DNA of 64,000 bases from Pseudomonas sp. C2B4 (GTDB lineage Bacteria; Pseudomonadota; Gammaproteobacteria; Pseudomonadales; Pseudomonadaceae), in NCBI RefSeq assembly GCF_013359695.1, contig NZ_JABFMU010000019.1, forward strand, positions 32,333 through 96,332. The letters are read 5' to 3'. Under the pieces are notes generated by a model, which saw only the letters and a list, made by a program, of their open reading frames with translations, was not told the origin of the DNA and did not search any database. Positions within the stretch are counted from its first letter, which is position 1, and the number at the start of each line of letters is the position of its first letter. A program made the position numbers and the translations under genes. Shown in pieces: positions 19,980 through 29,379 of the stretch.

Positions 19980-21782
19980 ATGGAATTGACTGCGCCCAAA
20001 ACAATTCGCATCGGTTGCGCCAGCGCCTTCTGGGGAGACACCTCGACCGCCGCCGCGCAACTGGTGGAAGGTGGCCGCCTGGACTACCTGGTGTTCGATT
20101 ACCTGGCGGAAATAACGATGTCGATCATGGCCGGCGCCCGGATGAAAGATCCCCAGGCCGGTTACGCCAGCGACTTCGTCGAAGTCCTGAGCCCGCTGCT
20201 CACACAACTGGCCGAGCAAAAAATCCGTGTCATCAGCAACGCCGGCGGAGTCAATCCGCAGGCGTGTGCCGCCGCCCTGCAAGCCGCCTGCGACAAGGCC
20301 GGGGTCGCCTTGAAGATTGCCGTGCTGCTGGGTGACGATCTGCAACCGCAGTTCAAACAGCTGGGCACTCACGGTATCCATGAAATGTTCAGCGGTGCTC
20401 CACTGCCACCGATGTGTGTCTCGACCAACGCCTACCTCGGGGCGCCGGGCATCGTCGAAGCCCTGCGTCTGGGCGCGGACATCGTGATCACCGGGCGGGT
20501 GGTTGACAGCGCCGTGGTCAGCGCCGCACTGATGCATGAGTTCAACTGGTCGTGGCACGACTACGACAAACTGGCCCAGGCCGCGCTGGCCGGGCACATC
20601 ATCGAATGTGGCGCGCAGTGCACCGGGGGCAATTTCACCGATTGGCGCGACGTGCCCGACTACGAACACATCGGTTTTCCCATCGTCGAAGTCAGCGCCG
20701 ACAGCCAGTTTATTGTCAGTAAACCCGAAGGTTCCGGAGGCCTGGTCACCCCCCTCACCGTGGGTGAGCAGATGCTCTATGAAATTGGCGATCCGCGGGC
20801 CTATCTGCTGCCCGATGTGGTGTGTGATTTCACTCAGGTCAAACTGGTGCAGCAAGGCAGGCATGCGGTGCAGGTGCATGGCGCCAAAGGCTTGCCGCCC
20901 ACCGACCAGTACAAGGTCAGCGCCACATACCCGGAGGGTTTCCGCTGCACCGCCAGTTGCCTGATCGCCGGCATCGATGCGGTCGACAAGGCCCGGCGCG
21001 TCAGCGACGCGATCATCAACAAGACGTCGGAAATCTTCACCCAGCGCGGCTGGGGGCCCTACAGCGATGTGAACATCGAACTGCTCGGCAGCGAGGCCAC
21101 TTACGGCCCCCACGGCCAGCGTCGGGACAGTCGCGAAGTGGTGATCAAGCTCGCCGTGCGCCATCCCAACAAGCAGGCATTGATTGTGTTCTCCCGGGAA
21201 ATCGCCCAGGCCGCCACCGGCATGGCACCCGGGCTGACCGGCATCGTCGGCGGGCGGCCGACGGTGTATCCGCTGATCCGCTTGTTCTCATTCCTCATCG
21301 ACAAAACCCTGTGCACGCTGGAAATTGATCTCATGGGCGAGCGCCATCCGTGCACCCTGCCCGCCCTGGATGTGCTCGACACCCACGATTTGCCTGCGCC
21401 GTTCGAACCACCCAAGCCAGACGGCCCGGCCGACGCCAGCGTGGCGCTGATCAAGCTGGCGGTTGCCCGATCGGGTGACAAAGGCAACCACAGCAACATC
21501 GGCGTCATGGCCCGCAGGCCCGAATACCTGCCATGGATCGCCGAGGCGTTGACCCCGGCAGTGATCGTCGACTGGATGAGCCACGTCCTCGACCCGGTGC
21601 ACGGACGTGTCGAGCGCTGGTACTTGCCCGCCACCCACAGTCTTAATTTTCTTCTGGAGAATGCCCTCGGCGGCGGAGGCGTGGCCAGCCTGCGCATCGA
21701 CCCGCAAGGCAAGGCGTTCGCCCAGCAACTGCTGGAAATCCAGATTCCGGTGCCGCAGCGCATCGCCGACCAGGTCAACTAG
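19980..21782 (+). CDS. atuA: Acyclic terpene utilization protein AtuA
   Basis: 600 residues from ATG 19980, with CGGAGG upstream. It belongs to the AtuA/DUF1446 family: the N-terminal ~450 residues carry the conserved start [12 protein letters not shown] and [13 protein letters not shown], and the last ~110 residues form a second small domain ([17 protein letters not shown]). AtuA is required for growth on citronellol and geraniol in P. aeruginosa, but its reaction is not established. It is the first gene of the operon behind the AtuR operators; atuB follows 12 bases after the stop. Confidence 0.92.
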   Translation: MELTAPKTIRIGCASAFWGDTSTAAAQLVEGGRLDYLVFDYLAEITMSIMAGARMKDPQAGYASDFVEVLSPLLTQLAEQKIRVISNAGGVNPQACAAALQAACDKAGVALKIAVLLGDDLQPQFKQLGTHGIHEMFSGAPLPPMCVSTNAYLGAPGIVEALRLGADIVITGRVVDSAVVSAALMHEFNWSWHDYDKLAQAALAGHIIECGAQCTGGNFTDWRDVPDYEHIGFPIVEVSADSQFIVSKPEGSGGLVTPLTVGEQMLYEIGDPRAYLLPDVVCDFTQVKLVQQGRHAVQVHGAKGLPPTDQYKVSATYPEGFRCTASCLIAGIDAVDKARRVSDAIINKTSEIFTQRGWGPYSDVNIELLGSEATYGPHGQRRDSREVVIKLAVRHPNKQALIVFSREIAQAATGMAPGLTGIVGGRPTVYPLIRLFSFLIDKTLCTLEIDLMGERHPCTLPALDVLDTHDLPAPFEPPKPDGPADASVALIKLAVARSGDKGNHSNIGVMARRPEYLPWIAEALTPAVIVDWMSHVLDPVHGRVERWYLPATHSLNFLLENALGGGGVASLRIDPQGKAFAQQLLEIQIPVPQRIADQVN

Positions 21783-21794
21783 AGGACTGCCACC

Positions 21795-22664
21795 ATGGCC
21801 TACGATTCGATTTTCAAAGCCGACCTGTTTGCGGGCCAGACCATCATCGTCACCGGCGGCGGCAGTGGCATCGGCCGCTGCACCGCCCACGAACTGGCGG
21901 CCCTCGGCGCCCACGTGCTGCTGGTCGGGCGCAAGGCCGACAAGCTGAAAACCGTTGCTGCCGAAATTGCCGAAGACGGTGGCAAGGCGGACTGGATCGT
22001 CTGCGATATCCGTGACGAAGACGCGGTCAAGGATCGTGTCGGCGACCTGATCAAAAAGCACGGCCCGATTCACGGCCTGGTCAACAATGCCGGCGGGCAG
22101 TACCCATCCCCCCTGGCTTCGATCAACCAGAAGGGTTTTGAAACCGTGATGCGCACCAATCTGGTCGGCGGTTTCCTGATGGCCCGGGAAGTGTTCAACC
22201 AGTCCATGAGCAAGCACGGCGGCGCCATCGTCAACATGCTCGCCGACATGTGGGGCGGCATGCCCGGCATGGGCCACTCCGGCGCAGCGCGTTCGGGCAT
22301 GGACAACCTCACCAAGACCGCCGCCTTCGAATGGGGTTATGCGGGGGTGCGGGTCAACGCGGTGGCGCCGGGCTGGATCGCGTCCAGCGGCATGGACACC
22401 TACGAAGGTGCGTTCAAGGCGGTGATCCCGACCTTGCGCGAACACGTGCCGCTCAAGCGCATCGGTACCGAATCGGAAGTCAGCGCGGCGATCGTTTTCC
22501 TGCTCAGCCCGGCGGCCGCGTTCGTCAGCGGCAGCACCTTGCGCATCGATGGCGCCGCCAGCCTCGGCGGGCGGGCGTGGCCGATCCACAAGGCGACCAA
22601 CAGTGAGTCATACAACGGATTTCACCGTGCCTATCTTCCGGACGTGCTCAAGGACAAGGAATAA
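21795..22664 (+). CDS. atuB: Short-chain dehydrogenase/reductase AtuB (DECR-like)
   Basis: 289 residues; start ATG 21795 with GAGGA. A Rossmann NAD(P) motif T-G-G-G-S-G-I-G lies near residue 20, and N-N-A-G near 96. The usual Tyr-x-x-x-Lys is absent: that place reads G-H-S-G-A-A-R-S-G-M-D, as in the 2,4-dienoyl-CoA reductase branch (H-A-G-S-A-K-A-G), where no tyrosine is used. The protein may therefore reduce an unsaturated acyl-CoA rather than oxidise an alcohol. AtuB is usually annotated only as a putative dehydrogenase. It sits between atuA and the carboxylase subunit atuC in the terpene operon, consistent with a CoA-ester substrate. Confidence 0.88.
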   Translation: MAYDSIFKADLFAGQTIIVTGGGSGIGRCTAHELAALGAHVLLVGRKADKLKTVAAEIAEDGGKADWIVCDIRDEDAVKDRVGDLIKKHGPIHGLVNNAGGQYPSPLASINQKGFETVMRTNLVGGFLMAREVFNQSMSKHGGAIVNMLADMWGGMPGMGHSGAARSGMDNLTKTAAFEWGYAGVRVNAVAPGWIASSGMDTYEGAFKAVIPTLREHVPLKRIGTESEVSAAIVFLLSPAAAFVSGSTLRIDGAASLGGRAWPIHKATNSESYNGFHRAYLPDVLKDKE

Positions 22665-22667
22665 GCC

Positions 22668-24284
22668 ATGCCGGTGATTCAGTCGCAACTCGATCCCAAC
22701 AGCGAACAGTTCGCCCACAATCGCGCGGCGATGCTGACCGCGATCGAACAGGTCCAGGCACTTGAACGGAATCTGCTGAACAAGGCCGCCGAAGCCAAAA
22801 CCAAATTCGATAAACGCGGGCAGTTGCTGCCTCGCGAACGCCTCAATCTGCTGCTGGACCCTGGCGCGCCGTTCCTCGAACTGGCGAGCCTGGCCGGCTA
22901 CAAACTGCACGACGACAAGGATGGCAGCTCGGCCGGTGGCAGCCTGATCGCCGGCATCGGTTACGTGTCCGGGGTGCGGGCGTTGATCGTGGCGAACAAC
23001 AGCGCGATCAAGGGCGGGACCATTTCCCCCAGCGGCCTGAAAAAGTCCCTGCGCCTGCAGCAGATCGCCATGGAAAACAAACTGCCGGTGATTACCCTCG
23101 CCGAAAGCGGTGGCGCCAACCTCAATTACGCGGCGGAGATTTTCGTCGAAGGCGCGCGCAGCTTTGCCAATCAGGCGCGAATGTCGGCCATGGGCCTGCC
23201 GCAGATCACCGTGGTACACGGCTCGGCCACGGCGGGCGGCGCTTATCAGCCGGGATTGTCGGATTACGTGGTGGTGGTGCGTGGCAAGGCCAAGCTGTTT
23301 CTTGCCGGGCCGCCCCTGCTGAAAGCGGCAACCGGTGAAGTCGCCACCGACGAAGAATTGGGCGGCGCCGAGATGCACGCACAAACCGCCGGCACCGCCG
23401 AATACCTGGCCGAAAACGATGCCGACGGTGTGCGTCAGGTGCGCGAGATCGTCAGCCTGCTGTCATGGAACGAGCAGTTGCCGTGGCGCCCCGAACCGCA
23501 ATGGGAAGCACCGCTCTACCCCATCGATGAACTGCTGGGACTGATTCCGGACGACCCGAAAAAGCCCTACGACGTACGCGAAATCATCGCTCGCATTGCC
23601 GACGGTTCGAACTTCCTCGACTTCAAGAACGAGTTCGATCAGCAGACCGTGTGCGGTCATCTGAAAATCCAGGGTCGCACCTGCGGCTTCATTGGCAACA
23701 ACGGCCCGATTACGCCCAAGGGCGCGAGCAAGGCTGCCCAGTTCATTCAACTGTGCGATCAGAGCCAGACGCCCTTGCTGTTTTTCCACAACACCACCGG
23801 GTTCATGGTCGGCACCGAATCGGAGCAGCAAGGCGTGATCAAGCATGGCGCCAAGATGATCCAGGCCGTCGCCAATGCCCGGGTACCGAAACTCACGATC
23901 GTGGTCGGCGGTTCCTATGGCGCCGGCAATTACGCGATGTGCGGTCGCGGCCTCGATCCACGCTTTATCTTCGCCTGGCCCAACAGCCGCACCGCCGTGA
24001 TGGGCGGCGCCCAGGCCGGCAAGGTGCTGCGCATCGTCACCGAGGCCAAACAGGCCAAGGACGGCCTGGTGCCCGACCCGAAAATGCTCGACATGCTGGA
24101 ACAGGTCACCGCGCAGAAACTCGACAGCCAGTCCACGGCGCTCTATGGCAGCGCCAATCTGTGGGACGACGGTTTGATCGATCCCCGGGACACCCGGACC
24201 TTGCTCGGTTACTTGCTGGATATCTGTCATGAGGCCGAGGTGCGGCCGCTGCAAACCAACAGTTTTGGCGTGGCCCGGCTCTAG
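22668..24284 (+). CDS. atuC: Geranyl-CoA carboxylase, beta (carboxyltransferase) subunit
   Basis: 538 residues with the two crotonase-like halves of acyl-CoA carboxyltransferases. The N-half has G-G-T-I-S-P-S-G-L-K-K-S and H-G-S-A-T-A-G-G-A-Y; the C-half has G-F-I-G-N-N-G-P-I and G-G-S-Y-G-A-G-N-Y-A-M-C-G-R. With the biotin subunit AtuF it carboxylates cis-geranyl-CoA to isohexenylglutaconyl-CoA in the cytoplasm. The near relative LiuB (methylcrotonyl-CoA carboxylase) is the main alternative; the atu gene order decides for AtuC. The start codon is three bases after the atuB stop. Confidence 0.92.
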   Translation: MPVIQSQLDPNSEQFAHNRAAMLTAIEQVQALERNLLNKAAEAKTKFDKRGQLLPRERLNLLLDPGAPFLELASLAGYKLHDDKDGSSAGGSLIAGIGYVSGVRALIVANNSAIKGGTISPSGLKKSLRLQQIAMENKLPVITLAESGGANLNYAAEIFVEGARSFANQARMSAMGLPQITVVHGSATAGGAYQPGLSDYVVVVRGKAKLFLAGPPLLKAATGEVATDEELGGAEMHAQTAGTAEYLAENDADGVRQVREIVSLLSWNEQLPWRPEPQWEAPLYPIDELLGLIPDDPKKPYDVREIIARIADGSNFLDFKNEFDQQTVCGHLKIQGRTCGFIGNNGPITPKGASKAAQFIQLCDQSQTPLLFFHNTTGFMVGTESEQQGVIKHGAKMIQAVANARVPKLTIVVGGSYGAGNYAMCGRGLDPRFIFAWPNSRTAVMGGAQAGKVLRIVTEAKQAKDGLVPDPKMLDMLEQVTAQKLDSQSTALYGSANLWDDGLIDPRDTRTLLGYLLDICHEAEVRPLQTNSFGVARL

Positions 24285-24310
24285 GCCGACTAACAAGGAG
24301 AACAACAAAA

Positions 24311-25468
24311 ATGATCTTCACCCAGGAACACGAAGCACTGCGCCGCACCGTCCGCCAATTCGTCGATCACGAGATCAACCCCTACGTCGAGGAATGGGAA
24401 AAGGCCGGGCGTTTTCCGATCCATGACATCTTCCGCAAGGCTGGCGACCTTGGCCTGCTGGGGATCTCCAAACCGGAAAAATTCGGCGGCATGGGGCTGG
24501 ACTACAGCTACTCGATCGTCGCCGCCGAAGAGTTCGGCACCATCCATTGCGGCGGCATTCCGATGTCCATTGGCGTACAGACCGACATGTGCACCCCGGC
24601 CCTGGCACGTTTTGGTTCCGATGAGTTGCGCGACGAGTTCCTGCGCCCGGCGATCAGTGGTGAACAGGTCGGCTGCATCGGCGTTTCGGAAGTCGGTGCC
24701 GGGTCCGACGTGGCCGGGTTGAAAACCACGGCGCGCAAGGATGGCGACGACTACGTGATCAACGGCAGCAAGATGTGGATCACCAACTCGCCAAGCGCCG
24801 ATTTCATTTGCCTGCTGGCCAACACCTCAGACGACAAGCCGCACATCAACAAGTCGCTGATCATGGTGCCGATGAACACACCGGGTATCAGCCTCAGCTC
24901 GCACCTGGACAAGCTCGGCATGCGCAGTTCGGAAACCGCCCAGGTGTTTTTCGACAATGTGCGCGTACCGCAACGCAACCGCATCGGCCATGAAGGCGCG
25001 GGGTTCATGATGCAAATGCTGCAGTTCCAGGAGGAACGCCTGTTCGGCGCAGCCAATATGATCAAGGGCCTGGAGTACTGCGTCGACAGCACCATCGAAT
25101 ACTGCAAGGAGCGCAAGACGTTCGGCAGCGCGCTGATCGATAACCAGGTCATTCACTTCCGCCTGGCCGAATTGCAGACCGAAATCGAATGCCTGCGCGC
25201 GTTGGTCTATCAAGCCACCGAGCAATACGTCAAAGGCCAGGACGTCACTCGCCTGGCGTCCATGGCCAAGCTCAAGGCCGGTCGGCTGGGTCGCGAAGTC
25301 AGCGACAGCTGCCTGCAATATTGGGGCGGCATGGGTTTCATGTGGGACAACCCGGTGGCCCGCGCTTACCGTGATGTGCGGCTGGTGTCGATTGGCGGCG
25401 GTGCCGACGAGATCATGCTGGGGATCATCTGCAAACTCATGGGCATCCTGCCGGGGAAAAAGAAATGA
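24311..25468 (+). CDS. atuD: Citronellyl-CoA dehydrogenase AtuD
   Basis: 385 residues; ATG 24311 follows an AAGGAG ribosome site. Standard acyl-CoA dehydrogenase architecture: helical N-domain, middle beta-domain (G-C-I-G-V-S-E-V-G-A-G-S-D and K-M-W-I-T-N), and C-terminal helices with Q-Y-W-G-G-M-G-F and G-G-G-A-D-E-I, where the Glu is a candidate catalytic base. It oxidises citronellyl-CoA to geranyl-CoA using FAD, feeding the carboxylase. It overlaps atuE by four bases, so the two are translationally coupled. Confidence 0.92.
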   Translation: MIFTQEHEALRRTVRQFVDHEINPYVEEWEKAGRFPIHDIFRKAGDLGLLGISKPEKFGGMGLDYSYSIVAAEEFGTIHCGGIPMSIGVQTDMCTPALARFGSDELRDEFLRPAISGEQVGCIGVSEVGAGSDVAGLKTTARKDGDDYVINGSKMWITNSPSADFICLLANTSDDKPHINKSLIMVPMNTPGISLSSHLDKLGMRSSETAQVFFDNVRVPQRNRIGHEGAGFMMQMLQFQEERLFGAANMIKGLEYCVDSTIEYCKERKTFGSALIDNQVIHFRLAELQTEIECLRALVYQATEQYVKGQDVTRLASMAKLKAGRLGREVSDSCLQYWGGMGFMWDNPVARAYRDVRLVSIGGGADEIMLGIICKLMGILPGKKK

Positions 25469-26262
25469 GCAGCCTGCCGGTTTGCCAGACGCTGCTGCTG
25501 GAGCCGCATAACGGCGTGCTGCACATCACGCTTGATCGCCCGCAAAGCCGCAATGCCATGAGCTTGCAGATGGTCACCGAATTGCGTGCGGTGCTGGCAG
25601 CGGTGCGTGATGACCGCACTGTTCGCGCCCTGGTGATTGGCGGTGCCGGCGGACACTTCTGTTCTGGCGGCGACATCAAGGACATGGCCAATGCCCGCGC
25701 CCAGGGCGCGACGGCGTACCGCGAATTGAACCGTGCATTCGGCGCCCTGCTGGAAGAAACCCAGCACGCGCCTCAAGTGGTGATCACCGTACTGCAAGGC
25801 GCGGTGCTGGGTGGCGGCTTCGGACTGGCCTGCGTCAGTGATATCGCCATTGCCGAACACCAGGCGCAATTCGGCCTGCCGGAAACCAGCCTCGGCCTGT
25901 TGCCGGCGCAGATTGCACCGTTCGTGGTCCAGCGCATCGGCCTGACCCAGGCCCGGCGCCTGGCTTTGACGGCGGCACGCTTCGATGGCACCCAGGCGCG
26001 GCGCATGGGCCTGGTGCACTTTGTCGAGCATGACCCGCAGGCGTTGGCCGAACGCCTCGATGAGGTACTGGCCCATGTGCTGTGTTGTGCGCCGGGGGCG
26101 AATGCGGCGACCAAGCAGTTGTTGTTGGCGAGTGCCGCGCAGCCAGCAGGTGAGCTGCTGGATCAGGCGGCCGAGTGGTTTAGCGAAGCGGTGACCGGAG
26201 CGGAAGGCGTCGAGGGGACCATGGCCTTTGTGCAAAAAAGAAAACCGGGGTGGGCCCTTTAA
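25465..26262 (+). CDS. atuE: Isohexenylglutaconyl-CoA hydratase AtuE
   Basis: 265 residues, starting in an ATGA overlap with atuD. Crotonase fold: the first oxyanion loop G-H-F-C-S-G-G-D-I-K-D-M, the second G-A-V-L-G-G-G-F-G-L-A, and a candidate catalytic Glu in G-L-P-E-T-S-L-G-L. In the Atu pathway it hydrates isohexenylglutaconyl-CoA before the lyase step. LiuC is the closest alternative, but no liu genes are present here. A REP pair separates it from atuF. Confidence 0.9.
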   Translation: MSSLPVCQTLLLEPHNGVLHITLDRPQSRNAMSLQMVTELRAVLAAVRDDRTVRALVIGGAGGHFCSGGDIKDMANARAQGATAYRELNRAFGALLEETQHAPQVVITVLQGAVLGGGFGLACVSDIAIAEHQAQFGLPETSLGLLPAQIAPFVVQRIGLTQARRLALTAARFDGTQARRMGLVHFVEHDPQALAERLDEVLAHVLCCAPGANAATKQLLLASAAQPAGELLDQAAEWFSEAVTGAEGVEGTMAFVQKRKPGWAL

Positions 26263-26265
26263 AAG

Positions 26266-26338
26266 CATCGCTGGCAAGCCAGCTCCCACAGGTTCTGTGA
26301 ACGACAGAGATCCCTGTGGGAGCGGGCTTGCCCGCGAT
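26266..26338. repeat. REP-like inverted pair between atuE and atuF
   Basis: Facing copies at 26266-26292 and 26312-26338 belong to a variant class (C-T-G-G-C-A-A-G-C-C-A-G in one arm). The hairpin stands inside the atu operon, 40 bases before atuF, and could lower or stabilise part of the transcript. Confidence 0.8.
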
Positions 26339-26377
26339 GAGGCCATCACTGCCACTGAACACTTTGAGAGAAAAACC

Positions 26378-28339
26378 ATGCCCGGATTCAGCAAAATCCT
26401 GATCGCCAACCGCGGTGAAATCGCCTGCCGCATCCAGCGCACCGCCCAGGCCCTGGGCTACCGTACCGTCGCCGTGTTCAGCGACGCCGATGCCGACGCG
26501 CTGCATGTGCACATGGCCGATGAAGCCGTGAACATCGGCCCGGCCCCGGTGCAACAGTCTTACCTGAACATCCCGGCAATCATCGACGCCGCCCGCCGCA
26601 CGGGTGCGGACGCTATCCATCCGGGTTACGGTTTTCTCTCGGAAAACGCCGGCTTCGCCCGCGCTTGCCAGCAGGCCGGCATCACCTTCATCGGCCCCAG
26701 CCCCGAAGCCATCGAACTGATGGGCAGCAAACGCCTGTCGAAAATCGCCATGATCAACGCCGGCGTGCCGTGCATCCAGGGTTATCAAGGCGCCGAACAG
26801 GATGACGCGACGCTCAGCCGCGAAGCCGAACGCATCGGCTATCCCCTGATGATCAAGGCCAGTGCCGGCGGCGGTGGGCGCGGTATGCGCCTGGTGCACG
26901 ATGCCGGTGATTTGCTCGAGCAGATCCGCACCGCCCGCTCCGAAGCCCTGCACGGTTTCGGCAGCGACGAACTGATCCTCGAACAGGCGCTGATCGAGCC
27001 GCGGCATGTCGAGGTTCAACTGTTCGGTGACCAGCACGGCAACCTGATCTACCTCGGCGAGCGTGATTGCTCCATCCAGCGTCGCCATCAGAAAGTCATC
27101 GAGGAAGCGCCCTGCCCGGTGATGACGGCTGAACTGCGCCAGGCCATGGGCGAGGCGGCGCTCAAGGCCGGTCGCGCGGTGAATTACGTCGGCGCGGGCA
27201 CCGTGGAATTCCTGCTCGATGCACGCGGCCGGTTTTACTTCCTGGAGATGAACACCCGACTGCAGGTGGAACACCCGGTCACCGAATTGATCACCGGCCT
27301 GGACCTGGTGGCCTGGCAACTGAACATCGCCGAAGGACAACCGCTGCCGCTGCGTCAGGAGCACGTGCAACTCACGGGGCACGCCATGGAAGTGCGCCTG
27401 TATGCCGAAGACCCGACCCAGGGATTTCTGCCGCAAACCGGGCGCATCGCGGCCTGGGAACCGGCGCTGCAAAGTGGCGTAAGAGTCGATGATGGCCTGG
27501 TCGAAGGCGGACACATCAGCCCCTTTTACGATCCGATGCTGGGCAAGATCATCGCCCATGGCGCCACTCGCGAAGAGGTCCGTCGCAAGTTGCTGCGGGC
27601 GGTGCAGGACAGTGTGCTGCTGGGCGTGCAGAGCAACCAGCGTCTGCTCGCCAGCCTGTTGCAACACCCACAATTCATCAGCGGCGAATTCAGCACCGGA
27701 TTCATCGCGCAGCATTTCGCTGACCAACCATGCCTGCACCCCCATGTGCCCGATGCGGAGGAGCTGGCCATTGCCGCCGCCCTGCTCTATCAAGCCTCGG
27801 CCCAGGCGCACCGTGGTCCTCTGGCCGGTTGGCGCAACAACGCCAGTGTGCCGCTGCACTATCGCCTGGGCCTGGAAGATCAGGCGTGGTTGGTGGAGCT
27901 GAATGCCGTACCGGGCGAGGCCTACCGGATTCAGATCGCCAGCCGCCGCCTTGAACTGAAGGTCATAGAGAGTGATGGACGCTGGGCCACCCTGGAAATC
28001 GATGGCATCCGTCGACGCTACGCCTACCGCCTGCAGAACGGGCAAATCTGTCTGTTCACCCGTCCGGGCAGTGTGTGCCTGACGGACCGGACCCAGGCCC
28101 TCGTCGGCAGCCAGGCCAGCGTCAGCAGCGGCACTCTCAAGGCGCCGATGGATGGCGCCATTGTTGATGTGCTGGTCAGCGAGGGTAGCCCGGTGAGCAA
28201 GGGTCAATTGCTGGTGGTGCTGGAGGCCATGAAAATGGAGCACCCGCTCAAATCGGGCATCGACGGCGTGCTCAAGCGCTTGCAGGTGCGGGTTGGCGAT
28301 CAGGTCAAGAATCGTCAGGTTTTGCTGGAGGTTGAATAA
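26378..28339 (+). CDS. atuF: Geranyl-CoA carboxylase, alpha (biotin) subunit
   Basis: 653 residues from ATG 26378 (M-P-G-F-S-K-I-L-I-A-N-R-G-E-I-A); the upstream in-frame extension is REP translation. Biotin carboxylase domain 1-450 with the ATP-grasp glycine loop K-A-S-A-G-G-G-G-R-G-M and E-M-N-T-R-L-Q-V-E-H; a linker/BT domain; and a C-terminal biotinyl domain with E-A-M-K-M-E-H (biotin on Lys ~619). It carboxylates its own biotin and passes the carboxyl group to geranyl-CoA on AtuC. It is the last atu gene here. Confidence 0.93.
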   Translation: MPGFSKILIANRGEIACRIQRTAQALGYRTVAVFSDADADALHVHMADEAVNIGPAPVQQSYLNIPAIIDAARRTGADAIHPGYGFLSENAGFARACQQAGITFIGPSPEAIELMGSKRLSKIAMINAGVPCIQGYQGAEQDDATLSREAERIGYPLMIKASAGGGGRGMRLVHDAGDLLEQIRTARSEALHGFGSDELILEQALIEPRHVEVQLFGDQHGNLIYLGERDCSIQRRHQKVIEEAPCPVMTAELRQAMGEAALKAGRAVNYVGAGTVEFLLDARGRFYFLEMNTRLQVEHPVTELITGLDLVAWQLNIAEGQPLPLRQEHVQLTGHAMEVRLYAEDPTQGFLPQTGRIAAWEPALQSGVRVDDGLVEGGHISPFYDPMLGKIIAHGATREEVRRKLLRAVQDSVLLGVQSNQRLLASLLQHPQFISGEFSTGFIAQHFADQPCLHPHVPDAEELAIAAALLYQASAQAHRGPLAGWRNNASVPLHYRLGLEDQAWLVELNAVPGEAYRIQIASRRLELKVIESDGRWATLEIDGIRRRYAYRLQNGQICLFTRPGSVCLTDRTQALVGSQASVSSGTLKAPMDGAIVDVLVSEGSPVSKGQLLVVLEAMKMEHPLKSGIDGVLKRLQVRVGDQVKNRQVLLEVE

Positions 28340-28410
28340 GCCGCTAGGCGGAACCGTCGGGTTTGGCTACGCTCAAAGCCTATCAGGACGCGGATACCAG
28401 GAACCCTGCG

Positions 28411-28962
28411 ATGCCTCAATGGCTGGTCATTGATCTGGAAGCCACCACCGATGAAGGTGGCTGGCCAGTAACAGAAATGGAAATCATCGAAATCGGCGCC
28501 ACCCTGGTGGACCGCAAAGGGCGCGAAGTGGATCACTTCCAGTGCTTCGTGAGGCCACTGCGGCGGCCGCTGCTGACACCGTTTTGTCGGGCACTGACGC
28601 ACATCACCCAGGCCGACGTCGATACGGCGCGGACGCTGGACGAGATTTGGCCGACATTCGAGCAATGGCTCGGGACGCATCACGCGCAACTGGAAGGTTG
28701 GGTCAGCTGGGGCGATTACGATCGCCAGCAGCTCGTACAGGAATGGCAGCGCCTGCAACTCGACAGCCTGCTGAGCCGTGTACCGCATATCAATCTCAAG
28801 CAGCGCTTTGCCAAGGCGCGTCGCCTGGAACGTCCGCTGGGGCTCAACGGTGCGCTGCAATTGGCCGGCCTGCAATTCACGGGGCTGCAACACCGGGCAC
28901 TGGAGGATGCGCGCAATACCGCGCGCCTGCTGCCACAGATCTTCCCCCCTCTGGAGAGGTGA
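28411..28962 (+). CDS. DnaQ-like 3'-5' exonuclease, ERI-1 type
   Basis: 183 residues from ATG 28411 (CCAGGAA upstream); 16 earlier in-frame residues are unlikely to be used. DEDDh-type exonuclease: Exo I is V-I-D-L-E-A-T-T with E-M-E-I-I-E-I-G-A, Exo II includes W-G-D-Y-D-R-Q-Q, and Exo III is [10 protein letters not shown]. Acidic residues and the histidine needed for two-metal catalysis are all present. Substrate (small RNA ends or DNA) is not decidable. It follows atuF by about 70 bases but is functionally unrelated. Confidence 0.82.
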   Translation: MPQWLVIDLEATTDEGGWPVTEMEIIEIGATLVDRKGREVDHFQCFVRPLRRPLLTPFCRALTHITQADVDTARTLDEIWPTFEQWLGTHHAQLEGWVSWGDYDRQQLVQEWQRLQLDSLLSRVPHINLKQRFAKARRLERPLGLNGALQLAGLQFTGLQHRALEDARNTARLLPQIFPPLER

Positions 28963-29023
28963 CGACGCCGGCCCCCTTGTGCATACTGGCCGGCCCTTTT
29001 TAGCCCTTTTCGAGGAATCGCCC

Positions 29024-29308
29024 ATGTTTAAAGTCAACGAGTACTTCGACGGCACCGTCAAGTCGATCGCCTTTGGCACCGCTGAGGGCCCGGCGACCAT
29101 CGGCGTCATGGCTCCGGGCGAATACGAATTCGGCACCAGCCAGCGTGAAATCATGCACGTGGTGTCCGGCGCCCTGACCGTCAAGCTGCCTGACAGCAAT
29201 GACTGGGAAACCTTCGCCGCCGGCAGCCAGTTCAACGTGCCCGCCAACAGCAAGTTCCAGCTGAAAGTGGCCGTCGACACCGCTTACCTGTGCGAATACC
29301 GCGGTTAA
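29024..29308 (+). CDS. ppnP: Pyrimidine/purine nucleoside phosphorylase PpnP
   Basis: 94 residues, the usual length of the YaiE/PpnP family, a single small beta-barrel (cupin). Recognised by F-K-V-N-E-Y-F-D-G near the start, [10 protein letters not shown], and the V-V-S-G-A-L-T-V barrel strand. It splits nucleosides with phosphate to free base and ribose 1-phosphate. Start ATG 29024 has GAGGAA upstream. A strong terminator follows. Confidence 0.9.
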   Translation: MFKVNEYFDGTVKSIAFGTAEGPATIGVMAPGEYEFGTSQREIMHVVSGALTVKLPDSNDWETFAAGSQFNVPANSKFQLKVAVDTAYLCEYRG

Positions 29309-29330
29309 ACCCTCGGGTTTCACGGCGAAA

Positions 29331-29366
29331 AAAAACGCCCGTGTCCTTTAAGACACGGGCGTTTTT
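29331..29366. terminator. Bidirectional terminator between ppnP and the MOSC gene
   Basis: A 15-base perfect stem (29331-29345 with 29352-29366) and a six-base loop, with A-tract and T-tract at the two ends, so it can end transcription from both convergent genes. Confidence 0.92.
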
Positions 29367-29379
29367 CATTTCCAGGCGA

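Noticed and set aside
19817..20041. 75-residue extension of AtuR
   Set aside because: It would cross both operators and overlap atuA; GTG 19816 has a proper ribosome site.
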